The notes below the pieces were generated by a model. The model did no database searches, was not told the origin of the DNA, and saw nothing but the letters and a program-made list of their open reading frames with translations. Positions 1 through 10,324 of a stretch of DNA of 64,000 nt are shown here, piece after piece (positions within the stretch are counted from its first letter, which is position 1; each line of letters starts with the position of its first letter). The DNA is from Orychophragmus violaceus. Its lineage: Eukaryota > Streptophyta > Magnoliopsida > Brassicales > Brassicaceae. The translations under genes were made by a program, and so were the position numbers. The stretch is taken from positions 62,032,580 to 62,096,579 of the forward strand of contig CM058230.1 of the NCBI GenBank assembly GCA_030180135.1, in the 5' to 3' direction.

Positions 1-9
1 CCAATAGAG

Positions 10-576
10 ATGATCACCAGCCTGAAATTGAAGTTTCAGGATCTGGCACGAGTTGAGAGATTCCAGATGGTGAAGTCTCTCACTGAGTGCAAGCTACCAG
101 AGGATGCTCCATTGAGTCCTCATATCATTAAAATGATGGGTTACATTGATAACCTGGGGAAACTGGAATGTCCTGTCAGCTTAGAGTTGGCCACTGACAT
201 CATTCTGCAGTCACTGCCGTCAAGCTATGATAAGTTCATTAAGAACTATATCAAGAATAACTTGACGAAGACGTTGACTGAGCTGCATGGCATGCTCAAG
301 ACAGGAGAGCAAAACATCATAAGGGGTAAAAGATTTGAGAAATCTTGTAAAGACAAGGGTGAAGGCAGGGCCGTCCAGATTTGGAATCAGGATAAGCTTG
401 TGTCATCTTATAAGCCCAAGTCAGACCCATTTGGTGTTAGAAAATGCTTCTACTGCAATGAGTCAGGGCATTGGAAGAGAGATTGCATTAAATTCTTGGA
501 AGATTCACAAGAGATGAAGGAGATGTATGGTACTTCTTCTTCGGGTATTGTGTTATTAATTCAAGTTCTACATTAG
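10..576 (+). pseudogene. Copia-A gag, partial
   Basis: This open stretch matches the C-terminal two thirds of the Copia-B gag at 41605-42495. It has the UBN2-type Gag region and a CCHC zinc knuckle, CFYCNESGHWKRDC, at about residues 146-159 of the visible part. Gag forms the cytoplasmic particle that packages element RNA. The first visible Met is not the start; the N-terminus is outside the window. Near the end the frame shifts relative to Copia-B, so the last residues are out of register and the protease frame follows separately. Confidence 0.8.
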
Positions 577-2900
577 TATTGGATACTAGTTGTGGTACTG
601 ATATTTTGGAAATATGCAGGACCTAAGCAACAGTAGAACGTTGAAGAAAGGACAAGTGGAACTGCGTGTCTGGTATGAAGCAATGGTTGCTGCATGAGCC
701 GTAGAGATTCTCCACTTGTAGGAGCCTTTCATACTTGGTTTTAGAAATTAAGTAATTGCTACTATGTATCTGCCTTGTGCATAAATGTCTTTCATTTTCT
801 TGTAAGAATTTGAATGTTTTTCATTTTGAAAAAAAAAAAAGACAAGTTTTGTTCTTTAGATCTTAATGAAATATCATATGGTAGCACCCCATTTGGAATG
901 GGTTTTATATCTTAAACCAGCGTAATTTTGAATATAACACAAATACTAAAGGTTTAAGTCTGATGACTCGAACTCGACTTTTCTTTGGCATAGTCGTTTA
1001 ACCATAAAGAGTGAAGCAGATTCAGAAGTTCCATAGTTGTGGACTCTTTCGATTATTTATAATTTGAGATATGAATTCTGTTCACTGGACCAAATGACTA
1101 AAGCCCTTTTAGCAGAGCTAAAGGAAACGGGCCAGAGGCTTATTGGGCCTTACACATACTGATGTATACGGCTCAACGAGCATAAGTGCCAGAGGAAATC
1201 TTCTGTACTTCATTACCTTTATTGATGACTTCAGTAAGTATGTGTGTGAATGAAGTATAGATTCGATTTGACAGAAGTATTAAGATCCTCGATTAGATCG
1301 CGGAAGAAAATACTTGAGTCAAGAATTGGGTGATCATCAGAGAGAATGAATCGGATCTTATTAATGATGAGTCACCGGAATATTCCATAATCATTTAAGA
1401 ATACGTTCTAAAATGTCTATGTTTACGCTGAATAAGTTTCTATCAGAATCAGTGAAAAACACCACATTGGATGTGGACTGGGTGATTTCCAAATTTGTTT
1501 TTCTGATTAATTGGGATTGCAAGGTTTGTGTAAGACAGTAGTCAACAAACAAACTTGAACCCATATCTGATAAGTTCTACCTCGCTGGTTGTCCTAAGGA
1601 AACAAAGGCTTGCTACTTTTGCAACCAATCCGAGGACAAAATATTGTTGTTCGGAACTATGTCTTTTGAGAAAGATCGTACTTTCAAAAGAAACAGTGGG
1701 AGTAAAAGTACACATCGAATAAATTCGATAAACACAGGAGGCTGCTCAACCTGTTGAGGGAGAGCAGCGGTGAGATCTACAAAGTGTTGTAGGACCTACA
1801 CCTGTGGAGCCTGAAAATCGCAGATCCGAAAGGATCCGTCTCTAACTCGAGAGTGATTTCTCGTAGTCGATTGTCGTGATCTGTTGATCATTGAAAAGTG
1901 ACGAGCATGCGAAATTCAAAGAAGCGATGGTGAGCCCCAACTCCGAAAAATTGGCTGGGTATGCATGTTGACTTCACCAATCTATTTATAGATTGAAGCA
2001 AACATCTTGGAGTTGAAATCAACATTCTGATAATATGGTCAAAAGTTTTGACTTGATCAGAATAGAAATGAAACCATGCGTTTGCAAGAATACTAGTGGG
2101 AGCGTAATTGCAATTCTCACACTGTATGTACGTAATGTACTTAATCTCAAAAATGACGTTCCGACGCTAAAGTCTTGTCAAGATTTGGGTCGGAAGTCAA
2201 ATTTAACGATGGACATGGGAGAAGGGCGTAAAGTTCTTGGAATAAGGATCCATTGGAATGGATCAGAAAGGCTAATTGGATCATGTCAAAATCCTTATGT
2301 TGATAAGGCATTGGACAGTTCATATGTGCTTAATTCCAAGAATGGCTTCATACCAAAGGTCTTATGGCAATAATCTAAGCGAGATGAAGTGTCTTGGACA
2401 CTGGCTGAGCTAGTAACAATATTAGCAAGATGAAGTGTTTTTGAACACTGGCTGAACTAGTATTAATGAGTGTGATTGCTTATGCTGCTACAATAGAATC
2501 CATCATAAATGCCATATTTTGCGCTCGTCTAGATGCAGCTCACGCATAGAGCATGACGAGAAAATACCAATATGTTCCGGTAATAGTCACTGAACAGTCA
2601 CCAGAAATATCCCAAGTGTTTGAGGAACTCTAAGAATAGTTTCGTGGTGAACTGAGGAAGTGACGAACCAGTTGAAAGTAGTTATGTCTCTTTGTCTGAA
2701 TGGTGGTGTGGTTTGTTGAAATTGTTTCAAGCAAAACACCGCAGAGTCTCCCACAACCTAAGCACGAGATTTATTCTCTTGCTGTAGGTATTAGATATCT
2801 AAAGAGACTATCTTGATTCTAGTGGGAGTTATTTAGTTATGTTATGATCTTTACATAGACATGCTATGGCAAAGTTTGTGTAAGTTACAACTGACATCGG
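577..2900 (+). pseudogene. Copia-A pol remnants (PR, IN, RT, RH), heavily mutated
   Basis: No long frame is open, but landmarks of Copia pol remain in order. A protease-like VLDT stretch lies at about 570-590. Integrase-like sequence ending in a D-D-F-S segment lies at 1140-1250. A reverse-transcriptase tail lies at 2035-2373, with LYVRN where LYVDD is expected, and KVLGIRI, RLIGSCQ and GFIPK segments. RNase H remnants run from about 2460 to 2810. The catalytic aspartates are lost and stops are frequent, so it is inactive. From 2900 to 3602 I see only a degraded 3' untranslated segment shared with Copia-B. Confidence 0.7.
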
Positions 2901-3881
2901 TATTATTTAACTATTGGATAATTAAATAATGGTCCCAAAGTATTTTATGGTCATCATATAGGTCATCAAGTTGAGGACTTGATCATGAAACCCTATAAGT
3001 AAAAGATGACATAAACTATAATTGTTTCTAGTCAAGGTTGTTGAAATGGGACACCAATAACCGCGCGAGACTAGTATGTGAGGTGACTGTTGGACTAAGT
3101 TTCATGGAGTCAATGATATGATTATCACAGTCAGTCACATAGATATATGTTGGTGAACATATGATCGTACATGACCCGCTTAATGAGAACTCCACAGGAT
3201 AGTTATATCAGTGTCATGGGAGGTTCTCATTACGACTATAGAGTATAGTCCTTAGACCTGAGTTCATCATGCTTTCTAGCATATGAATTGGTGCGTTTTG
3301 ACCTTGTCAAACGTCGTTCCGTAACTGGCGGCTATAACGGCATTGCTTATGCGTATCATGAAGTATGTGTAGAAACAGGGATGGAACAAGATGGGATTTG
3401 TCCCTCCTGGATAACAGGAGATAAATATCTCAGGGCCCATCGAAGATTTGATACTGAGAAAATGCATGGTCGTGCTCAAACGAGGTGATTGTCAGTCGTT
3501 TGATGTATCAGTATAGATCAGAAGTTCGATGAACATGATATTGCCTTATGCCATATCGAGATATAGAGACGAAGGGATTATAGGAATAGGTGATTCCAGT
3601 ACAAGTGGGAGAATGTTGGGATTATGTCCTGAAATCACATTGTACTCACTCTAGAGATAGTTGTATTGTCGAGATCGGACAATTCATGTGATACTGGGTA
3701 GTCATAATGTTTTGCTAGAAACCGCTTATGACAAATGAGTTGTAACTCATTTCCAGTATCGTGTGAACCTACAGGGCCAAACACCTAAGCAAGTTGGACA
3801 TAGTTCGTATGGGATTGATCATTGGCATATGGTATGGTCGATGTGTATTGGATACACATCGAATATGAGTTTTAATGAGGT

Positions 3882-3960
3882 GTGTCGATCGACACCATTG
3901 GGTGCGTCGGTCGACACAAGACGTGTGTCGATCGACACCACTAAGTGTGTCGGTCGACAC
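3882..3960. repeat. Four-unit 14-bp palindrome array in Copia-A LTR
   Basis: The units are GTGTCGATCGACAC (3882), GCGTCGGTCGACAC (3904), GTGTCGATCGACAC (3925) and GTGTCGGTCGACAC (3947). Starts are 22, 21 and 22 bp apart. The A-type unit is a perfect palindrome. The array lies immediately upstream of the LTR TATA box, as a protein-binding upstream element would. What binds it is unknown. Confidence 0.9.
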
Positions 3961-4008
3961 AAGGCCAAAACCAAAACTGAAGTTTCGGTTTACGTCGTGG
4001 TCGGTACA

Positions 4009-4015
4009 TATATAA
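4009..4015 (+). promoter_or_regulatory. TATA-like box of Copia-A LTR
   Basis: TATATAA in a cATATATAAGtg context, 49 bp past the palindrome array and followed by an A-rich leader. The same box is retained in the duplicated LTR fragment at about 15641-15648. Confidence 0.5.
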
Positions 4016-4357
4016 GTGATCTTATGTATTTCGACCTAGACGACGACGAGAGAGCGCCGCCCAGACAGTTTTTCTCAGAGAGAAAAACACAGAAACCTCG
4101 AGAAAACTCAGTTCCCAGGAGATCCGATTCCCGGTACTAGCATCCCGGCGGATTCCAGCTTGTGTGCGTGTGGACTGAAGTAGAGGCGCAGCATCTGAGG
4201 CGCTCCAGAGATCTTGTTTATCTGACCATCTTCCGCTGCCAATCTCCAGGTAAACACGAGATCTGATCCATGATCCAATTAACTAGACCCTAGATCTTGG
4301 GCTTCGGGAACCCTACAGCAATTCTGAATCTGGTAGAATTGGCTCCAAGTTCCTTCA

Positions 4358-4832
4358 GAAGCTGTCTTCGCCTTACATACAAATGTTTATAGGTGCGTGC
4401 TTGGGCCCGGCTTATCCTGTCATTTGTTAGGTTTTATGTGCGAGTACGTGCCCGACTTATCCTGTGAAGTCTCCGAATTGGATTGTGCGAAGGAGGTTCG
4501 GCTTAATCAATTTATCCCGAGGACTTGTGCGGGTCTGGCCCCGGCTTAGGTGTTGTCGAAACCGACAACGTGGCGCGATGCCACTGCGCCTTGGGACGCT
4601 TTTTAGTTTTATCGATCATTTGGCCAGAATGTCGATGTTAATATTTCGGACAATCCGAATACGTTTTCGATAGAAGACGTGCTTTAATTTTGAAGTAAAG
4701 GGGTGATTGGGCCCTATAAAGGCTGCCTACGTACTCTCAAATAAGAGATCAAGTCGAGCGTAGTTCTTTCGTTGTTACAAAGGATTTTGCGGAATATATA
4801 TATATGTATGAAAGAGCGATAGGAGATCTTAT
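4358..4832 (-). other. Gypsy-A 3' untranslated segment (pol deleted)
   Basis: On the minus strand this has the AAGCCGGGCCC / CCCGCACAA / CTCGCAC phrases that also lie downstream of pol in Gypsy-B (about 33840-34200). This places it in the post-pol spacer and implies that RT through integrase was removed by deletion. Copia-A adjoins at 4357. No gene seen. Confidence 0.6.
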
Positions 4833-5162
4833 CTATGATCTCGGATCCTGAGTTGCCACTTCCTCTGAGTTTGTTTCCTTGCTCGGTTTCGTTGGTTCTT
4901 GCGTTTCGATTTGTGCTGTTAGTGCTTTGTTCTTGCTTGTGAGGTCGGCTCTTGGTTTTTTATGTTCTCCCCAGATTGTGTGGGTTCCTTGTGAGGTTGG
5001 GAATTTTACGCACCGGTGGTAGGTTGAGACGACCGCTTTCATTGCGTGGATCCATGGGGTTCCTAGTATCGCGTCGTACGTCGCTGGTCGGTCTATGACG
5101 AGGAAGGTGGTGGTATGAGTGATTTTTCTGGCACGTACTGGCAGTAGGATTGTTCTAATCAC
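4833..5162 (-). pseudogene. Gypsy-A aspartic protease C-terminal region
   Basis: The visible motif FLVIDRPATYDAILGTPW, followed by an IHAMKAV-STYHRCVKFPT region, is characteristic of plant Gypsy pol just after the protease. The matching segment in Gypsy-B is at about 31600-31720. No RT follows: downstream on the minus strand the sequence changes directly to the untranslated 3' region. Copy 2 of the duplication has lost this segment altogether. Confidence 0.7.
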
Positions 5163-5540
5163 TCATGTCGTTTTGCTACTGAAGCTAGTGAGCGTTCTCC
5201 TTGGCCTTCTTGGTTTGTGCATATCGAGCTTCATTTCCTGCAAAGTTTCTTTGAAAATAAGGTTAATCGAGCTTCCGGTGTCGACCAGGGATCTGGCGAT
5301 TCTTTAGTTGTTTATTTGTAGTTTGATAACGAGTAGATCGTAGCTTGGTTTTCCCGGTTCTTCTCGGTTCTTGTTGGTGAAGGAAATCTTGTCTTTGCCT
5401 TTTGCCTTGCTGGTGTGATTTCTTTCTAGTTCCGTGCTTTCTTCCGGTCTAAGGTTCTTGCGAGGTCTGCCGAGTCGTTGTAGCTGGGGAATCCTCCCAA
5501 TATCATGTTGATGCGTCTTCTTGGTGAATGCTTTCCAGCT

Positions 5541-6356
5541 TCATTGTTTCCTTGAGCTCGCTTGTGTGACTCTCCGTCGGCATTGTCTTGCTCGGCTCGT
5601 TGTGCATTTCTGGATCTTTTGTTCTTTCCTCTGATAAGCCAAACTCGCTCGCTGTCGTTCGTTGCTTATTTTTCGGCGTGCGTCATTTGTGCATTTCGGT
5701 TTGTTATGTTTGTGTCTCCCCTTTGGTATTCTCCGAGGAGGAGGTTCTGCAGGTGACGACACTCGTCGGTGTCATGTCCTGATCTTTGGTGGTATGTGCA
5801 GAAAGGTCTGTCCTTATCTCCCGCGTTTGCGCCTTTGTTTTTAGTGTGGTTCCTTGGGTTGCCTTGTAGTCGTGCTCGCCGGCGAGGTGGGCCGCCGTTT
5901 TCTTGCCTTCCTTCTTTGATTTTTTGTATTCTTGATTGTAGTCTTGGCGCAGTTCGACGTATTCTTGCGCCGACTCCTTTTCTTTTGTAGGCTTTATTGT
6001 CCCAAACTTTTTGGGGAGTAGTTATCTTTCCTCCTCTATCTCGATGAAGATGGCGGCCCGATGGAGGGCGTCTTTGAGACTTTGCCGTTTGTTCAGGGCC
6101 AGCTCGCTGCGAAACGGCGATTCGTACCAGAGCACGCTCCATAATGCGGGTAGCCCTTCGCTGTCGGTGACTGAGATTTTCGAAACGAAGTCTTGAACCT
6201 ATCGATGTACGACCTTAAGGATTCATGTTCTTCTTGGTTGATCGACCAGAGGTCGGCGCTCGAAGCTCCCTGATGAATGAACATTGAGTAGTGCTTGAGG
6301 AATATGGTCGTTAGTTGCTGATAGCTGTCGATGGAACATGATTCCAGCCGCGAGAA
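5541..6356 (-). pseudogene. Gypsy-A copy 1 gag, C-terminal part
   Basis: This minus-strand continuation of gag starts left of the Athila-like element. It holds the Gag core with SIDSYQQL, LKHYSMFI and SSADLWSINQEEHESL, then a basic RNA-binding stretch and a zinc-knuckle-like CTYHQRSGHDTDEC, the counterpart of CDFHHRAGHGTTEC in Gypsy-B. Frame changes at about 6100 and 5700 show decay. The second duplication copy (16067-16958) preserves the uninterrupted arrangement. Confidence 0.7.
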
Positions 6357-7528
6357 TGATATACCATGGATTTTAGGGATTTTAACCATGGTATATGTGT
6401 TCTTTATCGAGTCTTTTACTATGTTTTAGAGTCTTTTCAGGTGTTTATTAGGTACAAGCACATTTGGAGCAGATTTGGTGATTATGGCACTTTCTGGAGC
6501 TATTTGGAGTGTTTGGCCGAGAGACAGAGTTCACTGTCCAGATTTGAGGATTGCGTCGATCGTTGCACACCTGCATCGATCGATGCATAGCGCGAATGGG
6601 CCAAACTCGGCGGTTTAATGAAGAATGCTGATATTGCAGAAAAGCCCAGATATTTACACAGAAGCCCAAAACGTGTTTTAGACTATATATTAGGGTTTTT
6701 AGCCACTTGTTTAGGCGACACTTTTCTTAAGTTTAATTTTATTCCAGAAAGCCTTAGGGGCTAATCCGGCTCTCGAAAGAGAGAGGATTTCGAACCCCAG
6801 TTCTTTATTTGATTTTATATTATTTGGTTTTCTACTTATGATGTTTTCTATTTCGATGAACATGTCTGAGTAGTTTACCTGTTAGGTTGAAGGATTCTCA
6901 TTAGAGATTTCATGGAACTATAGTTTAAATCAATCTGTAGGGATTCATATCTGCTAGTTCTTTGTTTAGGTTGTTCTTAATGCTTAATCTGAAGTAGCTA
7001 ATCAGAATTATGATGTTAGGTTGATTGATACAACGAGAGTTGGTTAATTAGCTAGAAAGAACCTAGATGAGCAATTTGATCAACTCGCAAAGAGATTTGG
7101 TTTAGTTTAATTGTGAACATATCAAACTTGAACTTAATGCTAGTTTAATATGTTAGTAATTGCAAAGAGATTTGGATTGCTGCACTTAGACTTAGAGGAT
7201 TTTCGCAAAGAGATTTGGTTAATTCTATTTTCGTGATTTGAGTTCTAGAACAGTTATTGATTAGATCCTGATTGACTGATTGCTTGTGTTCCTGATTTCC
7301 TGAGAACTCCTGAAACCTAACGCTTCGCTTCCTTGCTTACAAACTCGCCTGATTTACTTTTCTGCTTCGCTTTTTAGTTTCTCATCATATTTACTTTCTC
7401 CTAGTTTAATATTTTCTGTTCTTAATCTATCGTTGACCGGAGTCCCTGTGGATTCGATAACCCTATATACTACTTTGACGATACTGTGCACTTGCAGTTT
7501 AGAATAGGGTAAAACTTAGAACCTATCA
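6357..7528 (+). repeat. Athila-like 5' LTR (1172 bp)
   Basis: Starts TGATATACCATGG and ends ACCTATCA. Carries a palindrome pair at 6553-6586 and a TATA-like TATATATTA at 6684-6692, about 97 bp later. Near-identical to 10325-11495 and related to the solo LTR at 37606-38806. Confidence 0.92.
6553..6586. repeat. Palindrome pair in Athila-like LTR U3
   Basis: GCGTCGATCGTTGC (6553) and GCATCGATCGATGC (6573) are 20 bp apart. The second is a perfect palindrome (TGCATCGATCGATGCA). The pair lies about 97 bp upstream of the TATA-like box. Confidence 0.9.
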
Positions 7529-7534
7529 AGTTTT

Positions 7535-7552
7535 TGGCACCTTTGCCGGGGA
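7535..7552 (+). other. Athila-like primer-binding site
   Basis: tggcacctttgccgggga, six bases after the LTR end. This is close to the TGGCGCCGTTGCCGGGGA type known from Athila elements, which I recall being assigned to tRNA-Asp. Confidence 0.7.
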
Positions 7553-7672
7553 CTCTTTTGAGTCTTCGATAGATTTGAACTTAGGGTTTAGACTGGGTTT
7601 TTCGTTTTTTGTTTTTTTATCACTAATTTTTTTTTCTGTTTCTTGCGTTTCAGGTACGCCTGTAATCGCACT

Positions 7673-7755
7673 GCATCGATCGACACGGTCCTGTGTGTCG
7701 ATCGTCACATCATCGCGCTTGCATCGATCAACACTTCCCCTGCATCGATCGACAC
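7673..7755. repeat. Four-unit palindrome array at the gag start of the Athila-like element
   Basis: Units at 7673 (GCATCGATCGACAC), 7695 (GTGTCGATCGTCAC), 7721 (GCATCGATCAACAC) and 7742 (GCATCGATCGACAC). Spacings are 22, 26 and 21 bp. It lies just after a pyrimidine tract ending in ttgcgtttcag. Confidence 0.9.
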
Positions 7756-8322
7756 ATATCGTAAGAAAGATGTATGATTTCTTTAGTCCAGGGATTGATA
7801 ATTCACAGATAGCTGGGTTGAAGAGTAAAGTTGACTATCTGCATAGTCTTCTACTTGGAAAGTATGCACAAGAAGCTATCAACTGCGTTGGAGGGAATGA
7901 ATTCTACAGTCAGGAATCAGCTTTTCATGGACCTTTCCAGCAACAGGGCAATGCCTTCTCGAGGAACTATGGTGTTTCTTCTTACCAAGCACCGCCTGCA
8001 GCTACACATAAGAGCAGATTAGAAGCTATAATGGAGCAGTTTCTTGAGAGAGAACAACAGATCACTGAGTCCTTCAACTCAAGGATAGATGCATTGCATA
8101 AAGATCTGAATGGAAAGTTTGAATCTTTGAGCACACATTTGAAGAAGCTAGATGTCCAAGTTCAGCAGACAGCTGGAGCAATACAAAGACAAAATGAAGC
8201 TAGGAAAGCTTAACAGTACAAATCCATCAGAGCTGTGACCTTAAGGGATGAGATTGAGTTGCTAAGTGAAGAAGAGAGCATAATCTCGGATTTTCTGGAT
8301 GAATATTGTATGCCTGATACAT

Positions 8323-8440
8323 GCATCGATCGACACCCCCTTAGTGACGATCGACACGCCGTTCTGACGGCAATTTCAAGTTCTTTCGACAAACGGAATC
8401 GCCTTGCATCGATCGACACACATCATGCAACGATCGACAC
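8323..8440. repeat. Two palindrome pairs inside the Athila-like gag
   Basis: First pair: 8323 GCATCGATCGACAC and 8344 GTGACGATCGACAC. Second pair: 8406 GCATCGATCGACAC and 8427 GCAACGATCGACAC. Each pair is exactly 21 bp apart, and the pairs are separated by about 48 bp of ordinary coding sequence. Confidence 0.9.
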
Positions 8441-8996
8441 AGAACGCAGACATGACCAGAAACCTGCAACAGTACCAGAACGAGTCTACAAGCCCCATGT
8501 GCCATATCCTAAGGTTCCTAAACCTTCCAAACAAGAGATAAAAGTGGCTAACTGCATGAAAGTGATTGATAAGAAGGTGAATGAAACCCCACCAGTTGAA
8601 ACTTCGCGAGTTCATGCAAAGAAGATGATCTTCACTGATGGTCATCTGAAAGAAGAAGTTCAGATTGGTGGAACTACAGTATCTGATAGTGGAAAGAAGA
8701 AGATGGCAGTTCCTCTTGAACCTGCTCTAACATCTTCAGTACCTGAAACTGCTCATAAGCAGAAAGCCCCAAACATCAGATCTGCATCAAAGGTAAGGTA
8801 CAAATCACCTAAGATTAAACCTTCTGATCACATTGTTTTGAATGCAGGAAAACGCAGTACACCGCCCAAGCTTCGCTCCCGCCCTGATTCTGATTTCTCT
8901 TTCCTTAGGAAACCTCATGATCTGACAGCATACACACCTCCTTGGATGAAGAGATATTCACAGAGACACTCAAAGTCTCTGTTGAAATCGCCTTGA

Positions 8997-10324
8997 GTCA
9001 AATCTCTTCCAATAGTCAAGCTAATGACTAAAAACAAGCGCTGAGTGGGAGGCAACCCACTGTTAGGTTCGTTTTTGTTTTTGTTTTTTCGTTTTGATTT
9101 GGTATTTTTAATTTTTCTGTTTAAGTGTGTTCAGAGCTGAGGAAAACAGGAATAATCGCATTGCATCGATCGACACACATTGTGCATCGGTCGATGCAGT
9201 CACGATTTGTGGTTTACCGATTCAATTGCGGTTCAGACACCGGTTATCTACATAACCGCGAGCGATAATCGCCTTGCATCGATCGACACCCTTGGGCATC
9301 GATCGACGCAGGGCGACGACAGGTAAATGTTCTGCAACTTTTCGGATTGTTTCAAATTTGATTATTATTCTCACCGAGCTCATGCCTTGATTACACTGGG
9401 GACAGTGTAGTTTAAGTGTGGGGGAGGAAGCTACTGACGCACGCTTTTGTTTTCTTAAGTTTTTCAAAATTTGTTTTATTGAGTTAGAATTTGTATGAAA
9501 CTATGATTTTCGAGGAAACTTTTCGCTTGAACAGGAACTAAGTGACCATTGGATAGACTTGCAGAGCCTCTATGACTATTAGAAAACTCAGACACGGAAC
9601 AACCTACTGGGAACACCCACATCACTTCAGGTATCAGAGGATCCTTTTACTGACTTCAACCTTAATACTGACTTAGATTTCTCACCTAAGGGCTTCGTAT
9701 ACTTTGTGTCGGATTCCCGTGTTAGTTCTGACACAGCCTGTCAACCTATCCTATTTAGTTCCCTTCTCCCCTTCCATAAAATAAAAAAAAAAGATAATAA
9801 ACTGAGGATGAGTTAGTAACTCCGAAGTGGTCACAGGAGTGGTAGAGACCCCTATTATCTCCTGTGCGATCCATGGAATGTGTCCAAAGTACACCCCATA
9901 ACGGGAAGAACACTGATAAAAAAAAAATGATACCCAATGTGGGAAAAATCAGTTGTTAAGGAAGGGAAAGAGAAGAAAGGGACTAGAGAAAGATAGTATG
10001 GTGGTCTAGAGCTGATAAGGTAAGAATCCATGTGCCCTTTGATCGATACTCCTTAGGTGAGACCGCACTTAAATACTTGCAGAAGTCAGTAGGGTGAATT
10101 TGAATGCTTGAATGTGATTGTGGAGTTTACTTAGGACAGTTGCTAAGTGTGGGGGAATTACATTGTGGTCTTGAGTTCTGTAGGAAAGTTTTCAGTGGCT
10201 TACTAAGTGAATGTGATTGTGAAAGTTCCTAGGACGAAATGAGTTTCTGTGTTTTCAAACTTCTTTTCTTATGCTTTGGTTCTTTACTTGCTTGAGGGCA
10301 AGCAAGAGCTAAGTGTGGGGGAGT
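8997..10324 (+). other. Noncoding interior of the Athila-like element with hairpin and three PPT-like tracts
   Basis: A hairpin AGTGGG-aggcaa-CCCACT lies at 9044-9061, just after the ORF; a GGGAGGCAACCC motif of this kind is common downstream of coding regions in plant Gypsy elements. The purine tract aagtgtggggga occurs three times: 9414-9426, 10145-10156 and 10311-10324, the last abutting the 3' LTR as the true PPT. No coding sequence seen. Confidence 0.65.
9163..9309. repeat. Two palindrome pairs in the Athila-like noncoding region
   Basis: First pair: 9163 GCATCGATCGACAC and 9184 GCATCGGTCGATGC (21 bp apart). Second pair: 9276 GCATCGATCGACAC and 9296 GCATCGATCGACGC (20 bp apart). No frame is open here, so the motif is kept without coding. 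Confidence 0.9.

Larger units (their letters stand above)
1..4357 (+). mobile_element. Copia-A: decayed Ty1/copia LTR retrotransposon, cut by the window edge
   Basis: The order is gag remnant, scattered protease, integrase, reverse transcriptase and RNase H remnants, a purine-rich PPT (aagtgggagaa, about 3603-3613) and a 3' LTR at 3614-4357. The 5' LTR and gag start lie left of the window. The internal part is clearly related to Copia-B and Copia-D further right, but the LTR is longer (744 against about 640 bp) and carries a palindrome array they lack. The element sits in Gypsy-A, whose minus-strand sequence resumes at 4358. Its right third (3974 onward) is part of a tandem duplication. Confidence 0.85.
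3614..4357 (+). repeat. Copia-A 3' LTR (744 bp)
   Basis: It starts TGTTGGGATT after a PPT and ends ...CCTTCA, the same termini as the Copia-B LTRs (TGTTGGAATT ... CCTTCA). It contains a four-unit palindrome array at 3882-3960, a TATA-like box 49 bp further on, and a region encoding a short open frame without similarity. Part of it (from 3974) recurs at 15607-15763 in the second duplication copy. Confidence 0.8.
7575..8996 (+). pseudogene. Athila-like gag-type ORF with one internal stop
   Basis: One reading frame runs from 7575 to 8996 and is broken only by TAA at 8211-8213; it resumes in the same frame (AVTLRDEIELL). A likely start is the ATG at 7770. The central part, LEAIMEQFLE ... DLNGKFESLSTHLKKLDVQV, resembles the coiled-coil C-terminal region of Athila gag. 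The remainder is Lys/Pro-rich with no zinc knuckle. Palindrome arrays at 7673-7755 and 8323-8440 lie inside the frame and read as HRST in one place and IDRH/IDTH in another. No enzyme domain follows. Confidence 0.7.

Noticed and set aside
3882..3960. CRISPR-like array reading of the palindrome clusters
   Set aside because: Spacers are only about 7-8 bp, the organism is a plant and there are no cas genes. It is a tandem palindrome array in an LTR.
3763..4140. 125-residue ORF in the Copia-A LTR
   Set aside because: It spans the palindrome array and TATA box of the LTR. Openness comes from the stop-free array, and no similarity is seen.
6366..6590. 74-residue ORF in the Athila-like LTR, repeated at 10334-10558
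   Set aside because: LTR sequence with no domain. The identical second copy is the partner LTR.
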